A DNA stretch of 52,649 bases from Gemmatimonadota bacterium (GTDB lineage: Bacteria > Gemmatimonadota > Gemmatimonadetes > Longimicrobiales > Gaopeijiaceae), in the NCBI GenBank assembly GCA_007126575.1, contig SLBA01000010.1, positions 1 through 52,649 on the forward strand, given 5' to 3'. The position numbers and the translations under genes were made by a program. Under the pieces are notes generated by a model, which worked only from the letters and a program-made list of their open reading frames with translations, did not search any database and was not told the DNA's origin. Positions 7,881 through 16,758 of this stretch are shown piece by piece (position 1 is the first letter of the stretch; every line of letters begins with the position of its first letter).

Positions 7881-9098
7881 ATGGAGATGGAAATGAAGAT
7901 GCTCGTCAAGCGAAGCTCTCTTGCGCTGCTGGCCCTGGCGCTGATCGTGACTGGCTGTGAGGCCCAGCCGGCCCAGACCGCGGACTCGGCGAGCGGGGAC
8001 GACGACGTCCTCCGGTCGGAGCTCTACGATTATCGGGTCGTTCCGGTCGCCGACGGGCTGGAGCACCCCTGGGGGATCGCCTTCCTTCCCGGCGGCGACA
8101 TGCTCGTCACGGAGCGTCCGGGACGCCTCCGAATCATCCGTGACGGGGAACTCCACCCCGACCCGGTCCCCGGGCTTCCGGACATCCGGACCGGCGGGCA
8201 GGGGGGCCTTCTGGACGTGATCCTTCACCCCGAGTTCGAGTCCAACCAGTTCATCTACCTGAGCTACGCGAAGCCGAACGAGGACGATTCCGAGGGGACG
8301 ACCGCCGTGACCCGCGCTCGTTTCGTCGATGATCAGCTGACCGACGTGGAGGAGATCTTCGAAGCCGTGGCATGGACCGGGGGACGGGGGCACCACGGAT
8401 CCCGCCTCGCCTTCGATGCCGACGGCTACCTCTTCGTGACGGTGGGAGATCGCCAGGCGCGTCCGGCGGGCGACCTGCACGAGCACCCCTCCCAGGACCT
8501 CACCAACCACTATGGGACCATCCTGCGGCTCCACGATGACGGGAGCGTGCCCTCGGACAACCCCTTCGTCGATGACCCGGACGCCCTCCCCGAGATCTGG
8601 AGCTACGGCCACCGCAACCAGCAGGGGCTCGCCGTTCATCCAGAGACCAACGAGGTCTGGTCCAACGAGCATGGACCGCAGGGGGGCGATGAACTGAACC
8701 GGATCGAGCCCGGCCTGAACTACGGCTGGCCCGTCGTCGGCTTCGGGGTGAACTACGGGGCGGGAGCCCCGATCCACGAAGCGGTTCGCGCCGATGGCAT
8801 GGAGGATCCGGTGCACAACTGGACCCCGTCGATCGCGACATCGGGACTGATGATCTACACCGGAGACCAGTTCCCCCGGTGGCAGGGGAACGTCTTTACC
8901 GGAGGGCTCGCCGGGCAGGTGCTCTCGCGGGTGACCCTCCGCGACGGGCGCTTCGCGAGCGACGAGTTTCTCGTCCGCGACATCGGGCGGGTCCGCGATG
9001 TGCGCCAGGGCCCCGACGGGTACATCTACCTGGCGATCGATCATCGGGGCGGGGAGTTGACCCCGATCGTGCGCCTGGAGCCGGTCGCGGCTCGCTGA
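7881..9098 (+). CDS. PQQ-dependent aldose sugar dehydrogenase-type lipoprotein
   Basis: This protein of about 405 aa has a lipoprotein signal peptide (K-R-S-S then a hydrophobic run, lipobox I-V-T-G-C). It is a six-bladed beta-propeller of the soluble glucose/sorbosone dehydrogenase family (YliI/Asd type). Family signatures are L-E-H-P-W-G-I-A-F, L-V-T-E-R-P-G, G-G-Q-G-G-L-L-D, G-R-G-H-H-G-S-R, G-H-R-N-Q-Q-G-L and N-E-H-G-P-Q-G-G-D-E. In characterised members PQQ sits in the central channel, a His acts as base, and aldose sugars are oxidised in the periplasm. Three in-frame ATGs (7881, 7887, 7893) are possible; AAGGAG at 7863 and GGAG at 7883 favour the first or third. No PQQ synthesis gene is in the window. 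Confidence 0.9.
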   Translation: MEMEMKMLVKRSSLALLALALIVTGCEAQPAQTADSASGDDDVLRSELYDYRVVPVADGLEHPWGIAFLPGGDMLVTERPGRLRIIRDGELHPDPVPGLPDIRTGGQGGLLDVILHPEFESNQFIYLSYAKPNEDDSEGTTAVTRARFVDDQLTDVEEIFEAVAWTGGRGHHGSRLAFDADGYLFVTVGDRQARPAGDLHEHPSQDLTNHYGTILRLHDDGSVPSDNPFVDDPDALPEIWSYGHRNQQGLAVHPETNEVWSNEHGPQGGDELNRIEPGLNYGWPVVGFGVNYGAGAPIHEAVRADGMEDPVHNWTPSIATSGLMIYTGDQFPRWQGNVFTGGLAGQVLSRVTLRDGRFASDEFLVRDIGRVRDVRQGPDGYIYLAIDHRGGELTPIVRLEPVAAR

Positions 9099-9114
9099 GT
9101 TCGAGGCGAGTGCG

Positions 9115-10860
9115 GTGAGCTGGTTTCGTTCCGAGCTCGCTCGCCGCGCTCCCGCCGAGGGTGATCGGCACTGGATCCACGTACCGTACGATCAGCTCAC
9201 CGATCGGATCGGCCCCCTCTCCCGGCTACGGCCCGAGGAGACGGGGGTCGTTCTGATCGAGAGCCTGTCGAAGGCACGTCGGCGCCCCTATCACCGACAG
9301 AAGCTCGCCCTGGTTCTGGCCTCGATGCGCGCCTTTGCCCTCGAGCAGGCCGAGCGGGGCGTGGCAGTCCGATATCGGATGACCGAGGCCCCGTACGCGT
9401 CGGTCCTGCGCACGGTGACCCGGGAGGTGGGGCCGCTCCGCATGATGCGGCCGGCCGAACGGGAACTGCGGGTCGAGCTGCAGCCCCTTGTCGACGAGAA
9501 TCTGCTCGAGGTGGTGCGGCACGAGGGCTGGCTGACCACCGACGAGGACTTCACCCGGAGCCAGAAGGACCGTCCGCCCTGGCGGATGGATGCCTTCTAT
9601 CGCGAGGTCCGGCGCCGCACCGGAATCCTGATGGAGGAGGGCCGTCCGGTCGGCGGAAAGTACTCGTTCGACGCCGACAACCGGGAGCGATGGCCGGGAG
9701 ATCCCCCGGCGCCGACGCCTCCGACCTTCCCCCTCGACCCCCTGAAGCAGGAAGTCCTGGAGCTGGTGCGCTCCCGCTTCTCGGGGCATCCGGGACAGCT
9801 CTTACCCGAGCGGCTGCCGGCGACCCGGGCCGACGCGGATCGCGCGTGGAGGTGGGCCCTGGCCGAAGCGCTCCCCACCTTCGGGCCCTTCGAAGACGCG
9901 ATGAGCACGCGATCATCGACGCTCTTCCACACCCGGGCATCGGAGCTCGTGAACCTGCACCGCCTCCTTCCCGCGCAGCTGATCGACGACGTGCTCGGAC
10001 TCGACATCCCGCTTCAGAGCCGCGAGGGATTCATTCGGCAGCTCCTGGGCTGGCGCGAGTTCGTGCGCCATGTCCACGAGCGAACCGATGGCTTCCGCAG
10101 CTGGCCCGGCGGGCCGGAGGTTCCGGTCCAGCAGGCGCCCGGTGACGCAGGGTACGAGCGCTGGCTGGGACGGCCCTGGCGGGCCGGGGAAGAGAGGACG
10201 GCCGCTCGGGACGAGCCCGAACGCGGCGCGAGGTCCGGGGAGACGGGAGGCGATACGGCCGAGGACGCCGGAGGGGGCGCCGCACCCTCCTTCCTGAATG
10301 CGCAGACCCCGCTTCCCCCGGCGTTCTGGGGGGAGCCCTCGGGGTTGAAGTGCCTGGATCACGTGGTCGGGGAGGTCTGGTCCGAGGGCTACTCCCACCA
10401 CATCACGCGCCTCATGGTGCTGTCCAACCTGGCGACCCTGCTCGGGGTGTCGCCGCGGGAGCTCACCGACTGGTTCTGGGTCGCCTACACCGACGCCTAC
10501 GACTGGGTGGTGGAGCCCAATGTGCTGGGGATGGGGACCTTCGCCGCCGGCGAGGTGATGACGACGAAACCTTATGTCTCGGGCACCCCGTACATCGACC
10601 GGATGAGCGACTACTGTGGTGAATGTGCGCTGGATCCGGCGACGACGTGTCCGATCACCTCGCTCTACTGGTCCTTCCTGGATCGACACCGGGACCGCCT
10701 GGGTGACAACCCCCGCATGCGCCTTCCTCTGGCCAACCTGTCACGCCGCAGTGCCACGAAAAGAGCGCTGGACACCCGTGTCCACCAGGCGGTCACCGGG
10801 GCCCTGTCGGCCGGTGGCCGCGTCACCCCGGACATGATGCACGATCTGATCGAGGGCTGA
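9115..10860 (+). CDS. phrB: Fe-S bacterial (6-4) photolyase / cryptochrome-type photolyase-related protein
   Basis: This 581-aa protein of the deoxyribodipyrimidine photolyase-related family begins at GTG 16 bp after the sugar dehydrogenase stop. The N-terminal Rossmann-like region and C-terminal FAD-binding helical region are recognisable. In the latter are G-Y-S-H-H-I-T-R-L-M-V-L-S-N, E-P-N-V-L-G-M-G and the final helix. Four cysteines fit the [4Fe-4S] site of bacterial Fe-S photolyases: one in G-L-K-C-L-D and three in Y-C-G-E-C with T-T-C-P-I. Such enzymes repair UV (6-4) photoproducts with blue light. An extra Gly/Glu/Arg-rich stretch (about residues 350-395) between the two halves is longer than expected and probably disordered. 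Confidence 0.9.
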   Translation: MSWFRSELARRAPAEGDRHWIHVPYDQLTDRIGPLSRLRPEETGVVLIESLSKARRRPYHRQKLALVLASMRAFALEQAERGVAVRYRMTEAPYASVLRTVTREVGPLRMMRPAERELRVELQPLVDENLLEVVRHEGWLTTDEDFTRSQKDRPPWRMDAFYREVRRRTGILMEEGRPVGGKYSFDADNRERWPGDPPAPTPPTFPLDPLKQEVLELVRSRFSGHPGQLLPERLPATRADADRAWRWALAEALPTFGPFEDAMSTRSSTLFHTRASELVNLHRLLPAQLIDDVLGLDIPLQSREGFIRQLLGWREFVRHVHERTDGFRSWPGGPEVPVQQAPGDAGYERWLGRPWRAGEERTAARDEPERGARSGETGGDTAEDAGGGAAPSFLNAQTPLPPAFWGEPSGLKCLDHVVGEVWSEGYSHHITRLMVLSNLATLLGVSPRELTDWFWVAYTDAYDWVVEPNVLGMGTFAAGEVMTTKPYVSGTPYIDRMSDYCGECALDPATTCPITSLYWSFLDRHRDRLGDNPRMRLPLANLSRRSATKRALDTRVHQAVTGALSAGGRVTPDMMHDLIEG

Positions 10861-10877
10861 CCGCACGGGATCGGGGA

Positions 10878-10892
10878 CCGCCATGATGGCGG
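10878..10892. terminator. Hairpin between convergent genes
   Basis: CCGCCATGATGGCGG folds into a short stem between the convergent photolyase and lytic transglycosylase stop codons (37-bp gap). There is no clear U-tract, so a terminator role is inferred from position only. Confidence 0.35.
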
Positions 10893-10897
10893 CGGGA

Positions 10898-12439
10898 TCA
10901 GCGCGCGGTGACCGAGGCTCCGAGGAGTGACTCGCGCTCCCGGATGGCCTCCTGCACGAGCCGAAGAATATTCGGATCGGTCCGGAACTCGGCAAGAATG
11001 TCCGAGCGGGTTCCCGTGTAGGACTCTCCGATCACATAGGCGAGCACGGTGGCCATGACGATGCCCTCTTCGCTCTCCGTGCGCAGGAAGCGGGTACGGA
11101 ACTCGCGCAGGACCGCGGCGAACCCGGGATCCTCCCACTCGAGAAGGGGGCGCTCCACCTGAAGGAACTCCGCCAGCACCGTGGCGAAGTCCGAATCGGC
11201 GGGGCGGTGCCAGAAGGCGATGTCGGGCCCGAAGGCATCCACCTGGAAGGGAAGGTAGAGGGCGGCACCCCGCGGCACCTGGCGGACGAGCGCCGGATTG
11301 TACCGGCGCAACTCGTTGACGGAAAGCCCCGTGCGCTGCGCGATGTCGGCGATCGGGAGGTTCCTCGACGCGCGCATCGCGTGCACCGGCTGCTGCGGGA
11401 TGTCGGCCGTGAGCCGGGTCACGTTGTAGGTGTTCCCGAAGACCATCTCGGCATAGAGGAAGGATCGCGGACCATAGCTTCGCACGACCTCGCGGAACCG
11501 GGTCGGAGAGATCGTGCGCAGGTCCCGGGCGAACTCGGCCCCCAGGAAGTACTGTTCCCGCATGGTCTCACCCCCTAGCCGACTCCCGTTGATAACGGTC
11601 CGGCCCACGTTCGAGCCCCCGGCATGGTGCTCGGAGAGAGCGGGGATGAAGCTGCCGTACTTCGTGGCGAGGATCGTGAGGTACGCTGCGCAGTACGCCG
11701 CCTGCGTCGTCTGGTTGTGCCCCTCGATCTCGAAGGGGGAGATCTGCTTCATCCGGTTCCAGTTCCCCGGAAGCCACTGGCAGAACCCGATCGCCCCGGC
11801 CTCGGAGCGGACCGTGCCGTTCAGTCCCGATTCCAGGATGGCCTGTGCGATTCCGATCTCTGCGGGGACCCCGAAGCGCTCGTAGATTCGGCCCCACTCC
11901 CCGAGAAAGCTTCCGTACGTCCGGACATTGGGAAGCAGAAAGCGTCCCCGCGTGGCATTGTGCAGCACCGGCCCGGTGGTCTCTTCGAGGAGCTCGGCGA
12001 CCTGGTCGCGACGGGGGCTCAGGCGGTTCTCGAGCCGCTGACCGCGAAGGGCCTGGGCGAGCGAGGCGTCTTCCCACCGTCCGTCCCGGGTCCAGTCTCC
12101 ACCATTCGGAAAGACGGCGAGCAGCCGGCCGTCGACCCCGGACCCGAAGGCCACCGAGCCGTCGGGGATCGTGAAGATGTGCTGCCAGAAGGGGTATCCG
12201 GGCCGGAACTCCGACATGGCCTGGAAGTCATCCTGGAGCCGGGCCCTGGCCAGCTCACGGACCCGGTCACCCCCAACGGCGGCCTCTCCGCCTTCATGGA
12301 GTCCGCTGGAGACGAGATGGGCCTGGATCCCGGCCGCGGCTCCCGCATCATGCTGAAGCGCCGCCAGATCGGATGGAATCGCCAGGAATGCGGCAACCAG
12401 CGACCAGACCGCAGCGACCGGAAGGGGGGATCGTCTCAT
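10898..12439 (-). CDS. Secreted lytic transglycosylase with LysM domain (MltD-like)
   Basis: This 513-aa protein starts at an ATG with AAGGAG 6 nt upstream and has a signal peptide (about residues 1-28). The SLT-like domain lies around residues 180-330: I-G-I-A-Q-A-I-L-E-S-G-L-N carries the expected catalytic Glu, followed by G-A-I-G-F-C-Q-W-L-P-G-N-W and S-E-H-H-A-G-G-S-N. A LysM-like repeat follows (N-L-P-I-A-D-I-A-Q-R-T-G-L-S, ending L-Y-L-P-F). Lytic transglycosylases cut murein between MurNAc and GlcNAc, forming 1,6-anhydro ends, during wall growth or turnover. The C-terminal 100 residues show no recognised domain. The gene stands alone, divergent from the amidohydrolase. Confidence 0.85.
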   Translation of the reverse strand: MRRSPLPVAAVWSLVAAFLAIPSDLAALQHDAGAAAGIQAHLVSSGLHEGGEAAVGGDRVRELARARLQDDFQAMSEFRPGYPFWQHIFTIPDGSVAFGSGVDGRLLAVFPNGGDWTRDGRWEDASLAQALRGQRLENRLSPRRDQVAELLEETTGPVLHNATRGRFLLPNVRTYGSFLGEWGRIYERFGVPAEIGIAQAILESGLNGTVRSEAGAIGFCQWLPGNWNRMKQISPFEIEGHNQTTQAAYCAAYLTILATKYGSFIPALSEHHAGGSNVGRTVINGSRLGGETMREQYFLGAEFARDLRTISPTRFREVVRSYGPRSFLYAEMVFGNTYNVTRLTADIPQQPVHAMRASRNLPIADIAQRTGLSVNELRRYNPALVRQVPRGAALYLPFQVDAFGPDIAFWHRPADSDFATVLAEFLQVERPLLEWEDPGFAAVLREFRTRFLRTESEEGIVMATVLAYVIGESYTGTRSDILAEFRTDPNILRLVQEAIRERESLLGASVTAR

Positions 12440-12654
12440 GGCCGTCTCCTTGGCGTACCCAGGTGGGGGGCGTGTGCAGCCCCGAATACTCGTGAAACCA
12501 CCCTGAAGACCAGCAAGTTCCACGCCGGGTCCGGCCCCGAGTCGGGGCTCGCTCCTGCGGTTGATCTGTCGGGGGTCGTGCCTCAAGATGGGGGGCGCCT
12601 TCGTGCGGCGCAAATCGAGTGCGAGCGATCCTGAACCGACTGACGAGGGGTGAC

Positions 12655-14316
12655 ATGGCGTCCGAAGCTGACTGGATTTTCACCGATGCGCGGATCTGGC
12701 GGGGAGGGCCCGCGGGCGACTCCGCCACCGAGGGGGTGCGAAAGGGGGCGCTGGCGCTCCGCAGGGGGCGGATCCTGGCCGTGGGGGACGCGAGCGAGGT
12801 GATGGGGCATCGCGGTCCAGACACCGCCATCTTCCCCCTTGGCGGTCGCTTCGTGATGCCGGGATTCGTCGATGCGCATGTGCACCTTCTGACCGGTGGG
12901 CTTCGTCTCTTCCGCGTCGACCTGAGGGGCGCCAGCTCCCGCCAGGAGTTCGTGCAGCGGGTCGCCGACCGGACCCGGATCACCCCGGACGGGGAGTGGA
13001 TTCTGGGAGGGGACTGGAACCAGGAGGACTGGGGAGGGGCGTTTCCAGACCGCAGCTGGCTCGACCGGACCACGGGCGACAACCCGGTCTTCCTGCAGCG
13101 GATGGATCTGCACATGGGGCTGGCAAACTCGGCGGCGCTGAAGCTGGCGGGGATCTCGGCGGAGACCCCCGACCCCGAGAATGGACGGATCGATCGGAAC
13201 CCGGAGACCGGGGAGCCGACGGGGATCCTGCGGGAGCGGGCGATGCTCCCCGTCTACGACGCGATTCCGGATCTCTCGGATGAGGACTGCATCGCCGCGA
13301 TGCGGACGGGTGCGATCGGCGCCCTCGCCCTCGGGATCACGCAGGTCCACGACATGGGGGCGGTCCAGAAGCTGAGCGAGAGCTGGCAGTCGCTGCGGGT
13401 ACTCGGAAGGCTCGAGGCCGAGGGGCGGCTCCCGTTACGGGTGAACTCGGCCCTTCCGATCCGCCACTGGGAGCGGGCGGCCGAGCTGGTCCGGACCGAG
13501 GGGTACGGGGGCGGGCGGCTGCGCTGGGGTGGAGTCAAGGCCTTCGTCGACGGCTCCTTCGGGAGCTCGACGGCCTGGTTCGAGGAGCCCTACCTGCACG
13601 AGCCGGATTCCCATGGGGGGCCGGTCTGCGACCTGGAGCAGCTCGAGGCCGACCTGACCGGCGCGCTCGAAAACGGGCTTCAGCCGGTGGTGCACGCCAT
13701 CGGCGACCGGGCGAACGACTGGCTTCTGGCGCTGTGCGCGAAGCTCGAGGAGCGGACCCCGGAGGTCACGAAGGCGCTGCGGGTCGAGCACGCCCAGCAT
13801 CTTTCCGAAGACGGGCTGGCGGAATTCGGTCGCACCGGGCGCTTCGCCTCGGTGCAGCCCCTGCACATTATCGATGACGCCCCCTGGATCGAGATGAAGA
13901 TCGGGGAGGAGCGGGGGCGCCGTTCCTACGCCTTCGGCAGTCTGGCGGCCGGGGGGGCCCGGGTGGCTCTCGGGTCGGACTGGCCGGTGGCGCCGATGGA
14001 CCCGCTCGGGGCGGTGCGCACGGCGATGACCCGGATCCTTCCCGAGAGCGTCGGCGGGGGGGAGGGCGGGCCCTGGAACCCCGAGGAGCGGCTCGACCTG
14101 GCGACGGCGCTGCGCGCGCACACCTGGGGAGGCGCGCTCGCCGGGGGCTGGGAGGCCGAGACAGGAAGTCTGGATCCGGGGAAGTTCGGAGACTTCATCG
14201 TCCTCTCCCGGGACCCGTTCGAAGTCGCTCCCGAGGCGCTCGGCCGCGAGGTCCGGGTCGACCTGACCTTCGTCGACGGGATCCTCGCCCACCGCCGCGA
14301 CGACTCACCGCTTTGA
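12655..14316 (+). CDS. Amidohydrolase family 3 protein (YtcJ-like)
   Basis: This 553-aa metal-dependent hydrolase of the TIM-barrel amidohydrolase superfamily starts at ATG with GAGG 6 nt before it. Metal-site motifs are D-A-H-V-H, V-K-A-F-V-D-G-S (Lys likely carboxylated), V-V-H-A-I-G-D-R-A, V-E-H-A-Q-H and G-S-D-W-P-V. The C-terminus returns to the small beta domain (G-D-F-I-V-L-S-R-D-P-F). Members act on N-substituted amides or cyclic amides, but the substrate of YtcJ-type proteins is mostly unknown, so no specific reaction is assigned. No signal peptide is seen, so it is probably cytoplasmic. It converges on asnB with only 5 bp between stop codons. Confidence 0.88.
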   Translation: MASEADWIFTDARIWRGGPAGDSATEGVRKGALALRRGRILAVGDASEVMGHRGPDTAIFPLGGRFVMPGFVDAHVHLLTGGLRLFRVDLRGASSRQEFVQRVADRTRITPDGEWILGGDWNQEDWGGAFPDRSWLDRTTGDNPVFLQRMDLHMGLANSAALKLAGISAETPDPENGRIDRNPETGEPTGILRERAMLPVYDAIPDLSDEDCIAAMRTGAIGALALGITQVHDMGAVQKLSESWQSLRVLGRLEAEGRLPLRVNSALPIRHWERAAELVRTEGYGGGRLRWGGVKAFVDGSFGSSTAWFEEPYLHEPDSHGGPVCDLEQLEADLTGALENGLQPVVHAIGDRANDWLLALCAKLEERTPEVTKALRVEHAQHLSEDGLAEFGRTGRFASVQPLHIIDDAPWIEMKIGEERGRRSYAFGSLAAGGARVALGSDWPVAPMDPLGAVRTAMTRILPESVGGGEGGPWNPEERLDLATALRAHTWGGALAGGWEAETGSLDPGKFGDFIVLSRDPFEVAPEALGREVRVDLTFVDGILAHRRDDSPL

Positions 14317-14321
14317 CGAAG

Positions 14322-15980
14322 CTACCAGCTGCTGCGGTGCACGCCGCGCACGGCCCGTCCCGAGGGGTCGGCCTGTGAGGCGAAGGCTTCGTCCCAGGCC
14401 ACGGCCTCGGGCGAGGAGCAGGCGATGCTCGGCCCCGAGGGCACTGTGGCCGCCGCCGACGCCGAGGGGAAGTGGCGCTCGAAGATCGATCGGTACATGT
14501 AGGCCTCCTTGGTCAGCGGAGGGTTCAGGGGGAACCGCTCCGCCGCTTCCGAGAGTTCGCGGTCGGAGACATGGCGCTCGGCCCGGTCCTTGAGCGCGTC
14601 GATCCACCCGTAGCCGACCCCGTCCGAGAACTGCTCCTTCTGGCGCCAGAGGATCTCGGGGGGCAGGAGCCCCTCGCCCGCCTCGCGCAGGATCGCCTTC
14701 TCGGGCCGATCAGGTCCGGGCATCCGGGCGCTCGGATCGATGCGCATGGCCGTCTCGAGGAATTCGAGGTCGAGGAAGGGGACCCGCGCTTCGACCCCCC
14801 AGGCGGCCATCGACTTGTTGGCGCGAAGGCAGTCGTATAGGTGGAGCGCCTGGACCTTTCGGACCGTCTCGTCGTGGAAGGCGAGGGCATTGGGCGCCTT
14901 GTGGAAGTAGAGGTAGCCCCCGAAGACCTCGTCGGCTCCCTCGCCGGAGAGGACCATCTTGATCCCCATGGCCCGGATGCGGCGGGCCAGCAGGTACATG
15001 GGGGTCGACGCCCGGATCGTGGTCACGTCGTAGGTCTCGACGTGGCGGACCACGTCGTCGATCGCGTCGAGCCCCTCCTCGATCGTGTAGCGGAACTCGT
15101 GGTGCTGCGTCCCGATCCCGTCGGCGGCGGTGCGGGCCGCGGCGAGGTCGGGAGAGCCCTCGAGTCCGATGGCGAAGGAGTGCAGACGGGGCCACCAGGC
15201 GTCTTCCCTGCCGTCGCTTTCGACCCTCCGGTCCGCGAACCGCTTGGCGATCGCCGCCACGAGCGAGCTGTCGAGCCCCCCGCTGAGGAGGACGCCGTAG
15301 GGCACGTCGCACATGAGCTGCCGCTGGATCGCCCCTTCGAGCGCCCGGCGCAGGGCCCCCGCATCGCCCGGCTGGGTGGCCTCGGAGGCGGAGGTCCATG
15401 CGGGATGATAGTAGCGATCGATCGTCCCCTGCTCGCTGTCGAGGTAGCAGCCGGGGGGGAAGCTGCGCACCTGTCCGCACTCCGGTTCGATCGCCTTGAG
15501 CTCCGACGCCACCCAGAGGCGGCCCTCGGAATCTCGGCCGTAGTAGAGGGGCATGACGCCGATCGGATCGCGGGCGATGAGGTAGCGCCCCCGGAGTTCG
15601 TCCCAGAGGACGAAGGCGAAGATCCCGTTCAGCCGACCGAGGAACTCCGGGCCCTCCTCCCGATAGAGAGCGAGGATGACCTCGCAGTCCGACGCGGTCT
15701 GGTACTCGTATTCAGGGGTCTCGGCGCGAAGCTGCCGGTGGTTGTAGATCTCGCCATTGACCCCCAGGATCTGCGTACCATCGGGGCTCAGGAGCGGCTG
15801 GGCCCCCGACTCGACGTCGACGATCGAGAGTCGCTCGTGGACGATGATCGCCCGGTCGCGCACTTCGATGCCGCTCCAGTCGGGGCCGCGATGACGCTGG
15901 CGGCGTGAGGCTTCCAGGGCGCGGGGCCGCAGGGCGGACACAGCACCGGCAGGGTCGAAGATTCCGAGGATCGAGCACAT
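14322..15980 (-). CDS. asnB: Asparagine synthase (glutamine-hydrolysing)
   Basis: This 552-aa protein makes asparagine from aspartate, ATP and glutamine in the cytoplasm. Cys2 at the N-terminus (M-C-S-I-L-G) is the glutaminase nucleophile. The class-II amidotransferase domain shows R-H-R-G-P-D, V-N-G-E-I-Y-N-H and A-S-D-C-E-V. The synthetase domain has the PPi-loop L-L-S-G-G-L-D-S-S and G-E-G-A-D-E-V-F-G-G-Y. The C-terminus ends S-G-R-A-V-R-G-V-H, as in E. coli AsnB, and length is nearly identical to it. The start was set at the ATG giving M-C, because the Cys must be N-terminal after Met removal; the longer upstream frame is not genuine. Confidence 0.96.
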   Translation of the reverse strand: MCSILGIFDPAGAVSALRPRALEASRRQRHRGPDWSGIEVRDRAIIVHERLSIVDVESGAQPLLSPDGTQILGVNGEIYNHRQLRAETPEYEYQTASDCEVILALYREEGPEFLGRLNGIFAFVLWDELRGRYLIARDPIGVMPLYYGRDSEGRLWVASELKAIEPECGQVRSFPPGCYLDSEQGTIDRYYHPAWTSASEATQPGDAGALRRALEGAIQRQLMCDVPYGVLLSGGLDSSLVAAIAKRFADRRVESDGREDAWWPRLHSFAIGLEGSPDLAAARTAADGIGTQHHEFRYTIEEGLDAIDDVVRHVETYDVTTIRASTPMYLLARRIRAMGIKMVLSGEGADEVFGGYLYFHKAPNALAFHDETVRKVQALHLYDCLRANKSMAAWGVEARVPFLDLEFLETAMRIDPSARMPGPDRPEKAILREAGEGLLPPEILWRQKEQFSDGVGYGWIDALKDRAERHVSDRELSEAAERFPLNPPLTKEAYMYRSIFERHFPSASAAATVPSGPSIACSSPEAVAWDEAFASQADPSGRAVRGVHRSSW

Positions 15981-16194
15981 GGGGTCCGCCGACGGGGGGT
16001 GGCTGGCAAGGAACGGGAAAGACCCCCGAAATCTCACACCCCGAAGCGCCCCGTCAACGGGGGGGAATCTCCTCGCGAGGCCGGGGGTCCGGACGGATTC
16101 GATGGTCCCCGTTGTCGCGGTGCGGTGGACCCGGCGCCCGCGAAGCCGCAGATTGCAGGGGGAGATTCGGGATTTCAACAACCACGAGGCTGCG

Positions 16195-16719
16195 GTGAAG
16201 GTGAAGTGGAGCACCGGGATCATTCTGATCGGGGGCGTGGTGGCCCTCGACCTGTGGAGCAAGAGCTGGGCTCTGCGTACTCTCTCCGGCGGGCAGTCGC
16301 TGGAGTGGTTCGGGGGGCTGGTTCCCATCAACCTCGCCTTCAACAGGGGCGCGGCGTTCGGGCTCTCGATCGGCGACGATCCCCGCTGGATCTTCATTCC
16401 GATAACGATCTTCGCGGTGCTCTTCCTGGGGACCCTGCTGGTGCGGGCGAAGGCCGACGACCACCTGCGGATCGTCTCTACCTCGCTCGTGATCGGGGGC
16501 GCCCTGGGGAATCTGTACGACCGGGTCCGCTGGGACCGGGGGGTCGTCGATTTCCTGGGTCCGATCGACCTGGGGTTCATGCTCTGGCCGATCTTCAACG
16601 TCGCCGACATGGCGATCACGGTGGGGGCGATTCTCCTGGCGATCTCGCTCTGGACCGAAGAGATCGACGACCCCCGGAGCGCCACCACTCCCGACGCTCC
16701 CCCCTCCGAGGCCGGCTGA
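16195..16719 (+). CDS. lspA: Lipoprotein signal peptidase (signal peptidase II)
   Basis: This integral inner-membrane aspartyl protease of about 174 aa has four hydrophobic helices. It removes signal peptides from prolipoproteins after lipid attachment, matching the many lipobox proteins in this window. Conserved boxes are D-L-W-S-K, F-N-R-G-A-A-F-G, G-G-A-L-G-N-L-Y-D-R, V-V-D-F-L and F-N-V-A-D-M; the two catalytic aspartates are in the D-R/V-V-D and N-V-A-D segments. The likely start is GTG at 16195 with GAGG 5 nt upstream; a second GTG at 16201 is possible. It is divergent from asnB (about 214 bp apart, no clear promoter seen). Confidence 0.95.
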   Translation: MKVKWSTGIILIGGVVALDLWSKSWALRTLSGGQSLEWFGGLVPINLAFNRGAAFGLSIGDDPRWIFIPITIFAVLFLGTLLVRAKADDHLRIVSTSLVIGGALGNLYDRVRWDRGVVDFLGPIDLGFMLWPIFNVADMAITVGAILLAISLWTEEIDDPRSATTPDAPPSEAG

Positions 16720-16738
16720 GGGGGGGCGGCCCCCCTTT
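16720..16738 (+). terminator. Rho-independent-like terminator after lspA
   Basis: A run of G (from 16720) pairs with a run of C (to 16735) around a very short loop, followed by TTT. It directly follows the lspA stop and precedes the convergent FAD reductase gene. The U-tract is short, so strength is uncertain. Confidence 0.45.
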
Positions 16739-16758
16739 CGGGACCCGACCGCGTTCGG

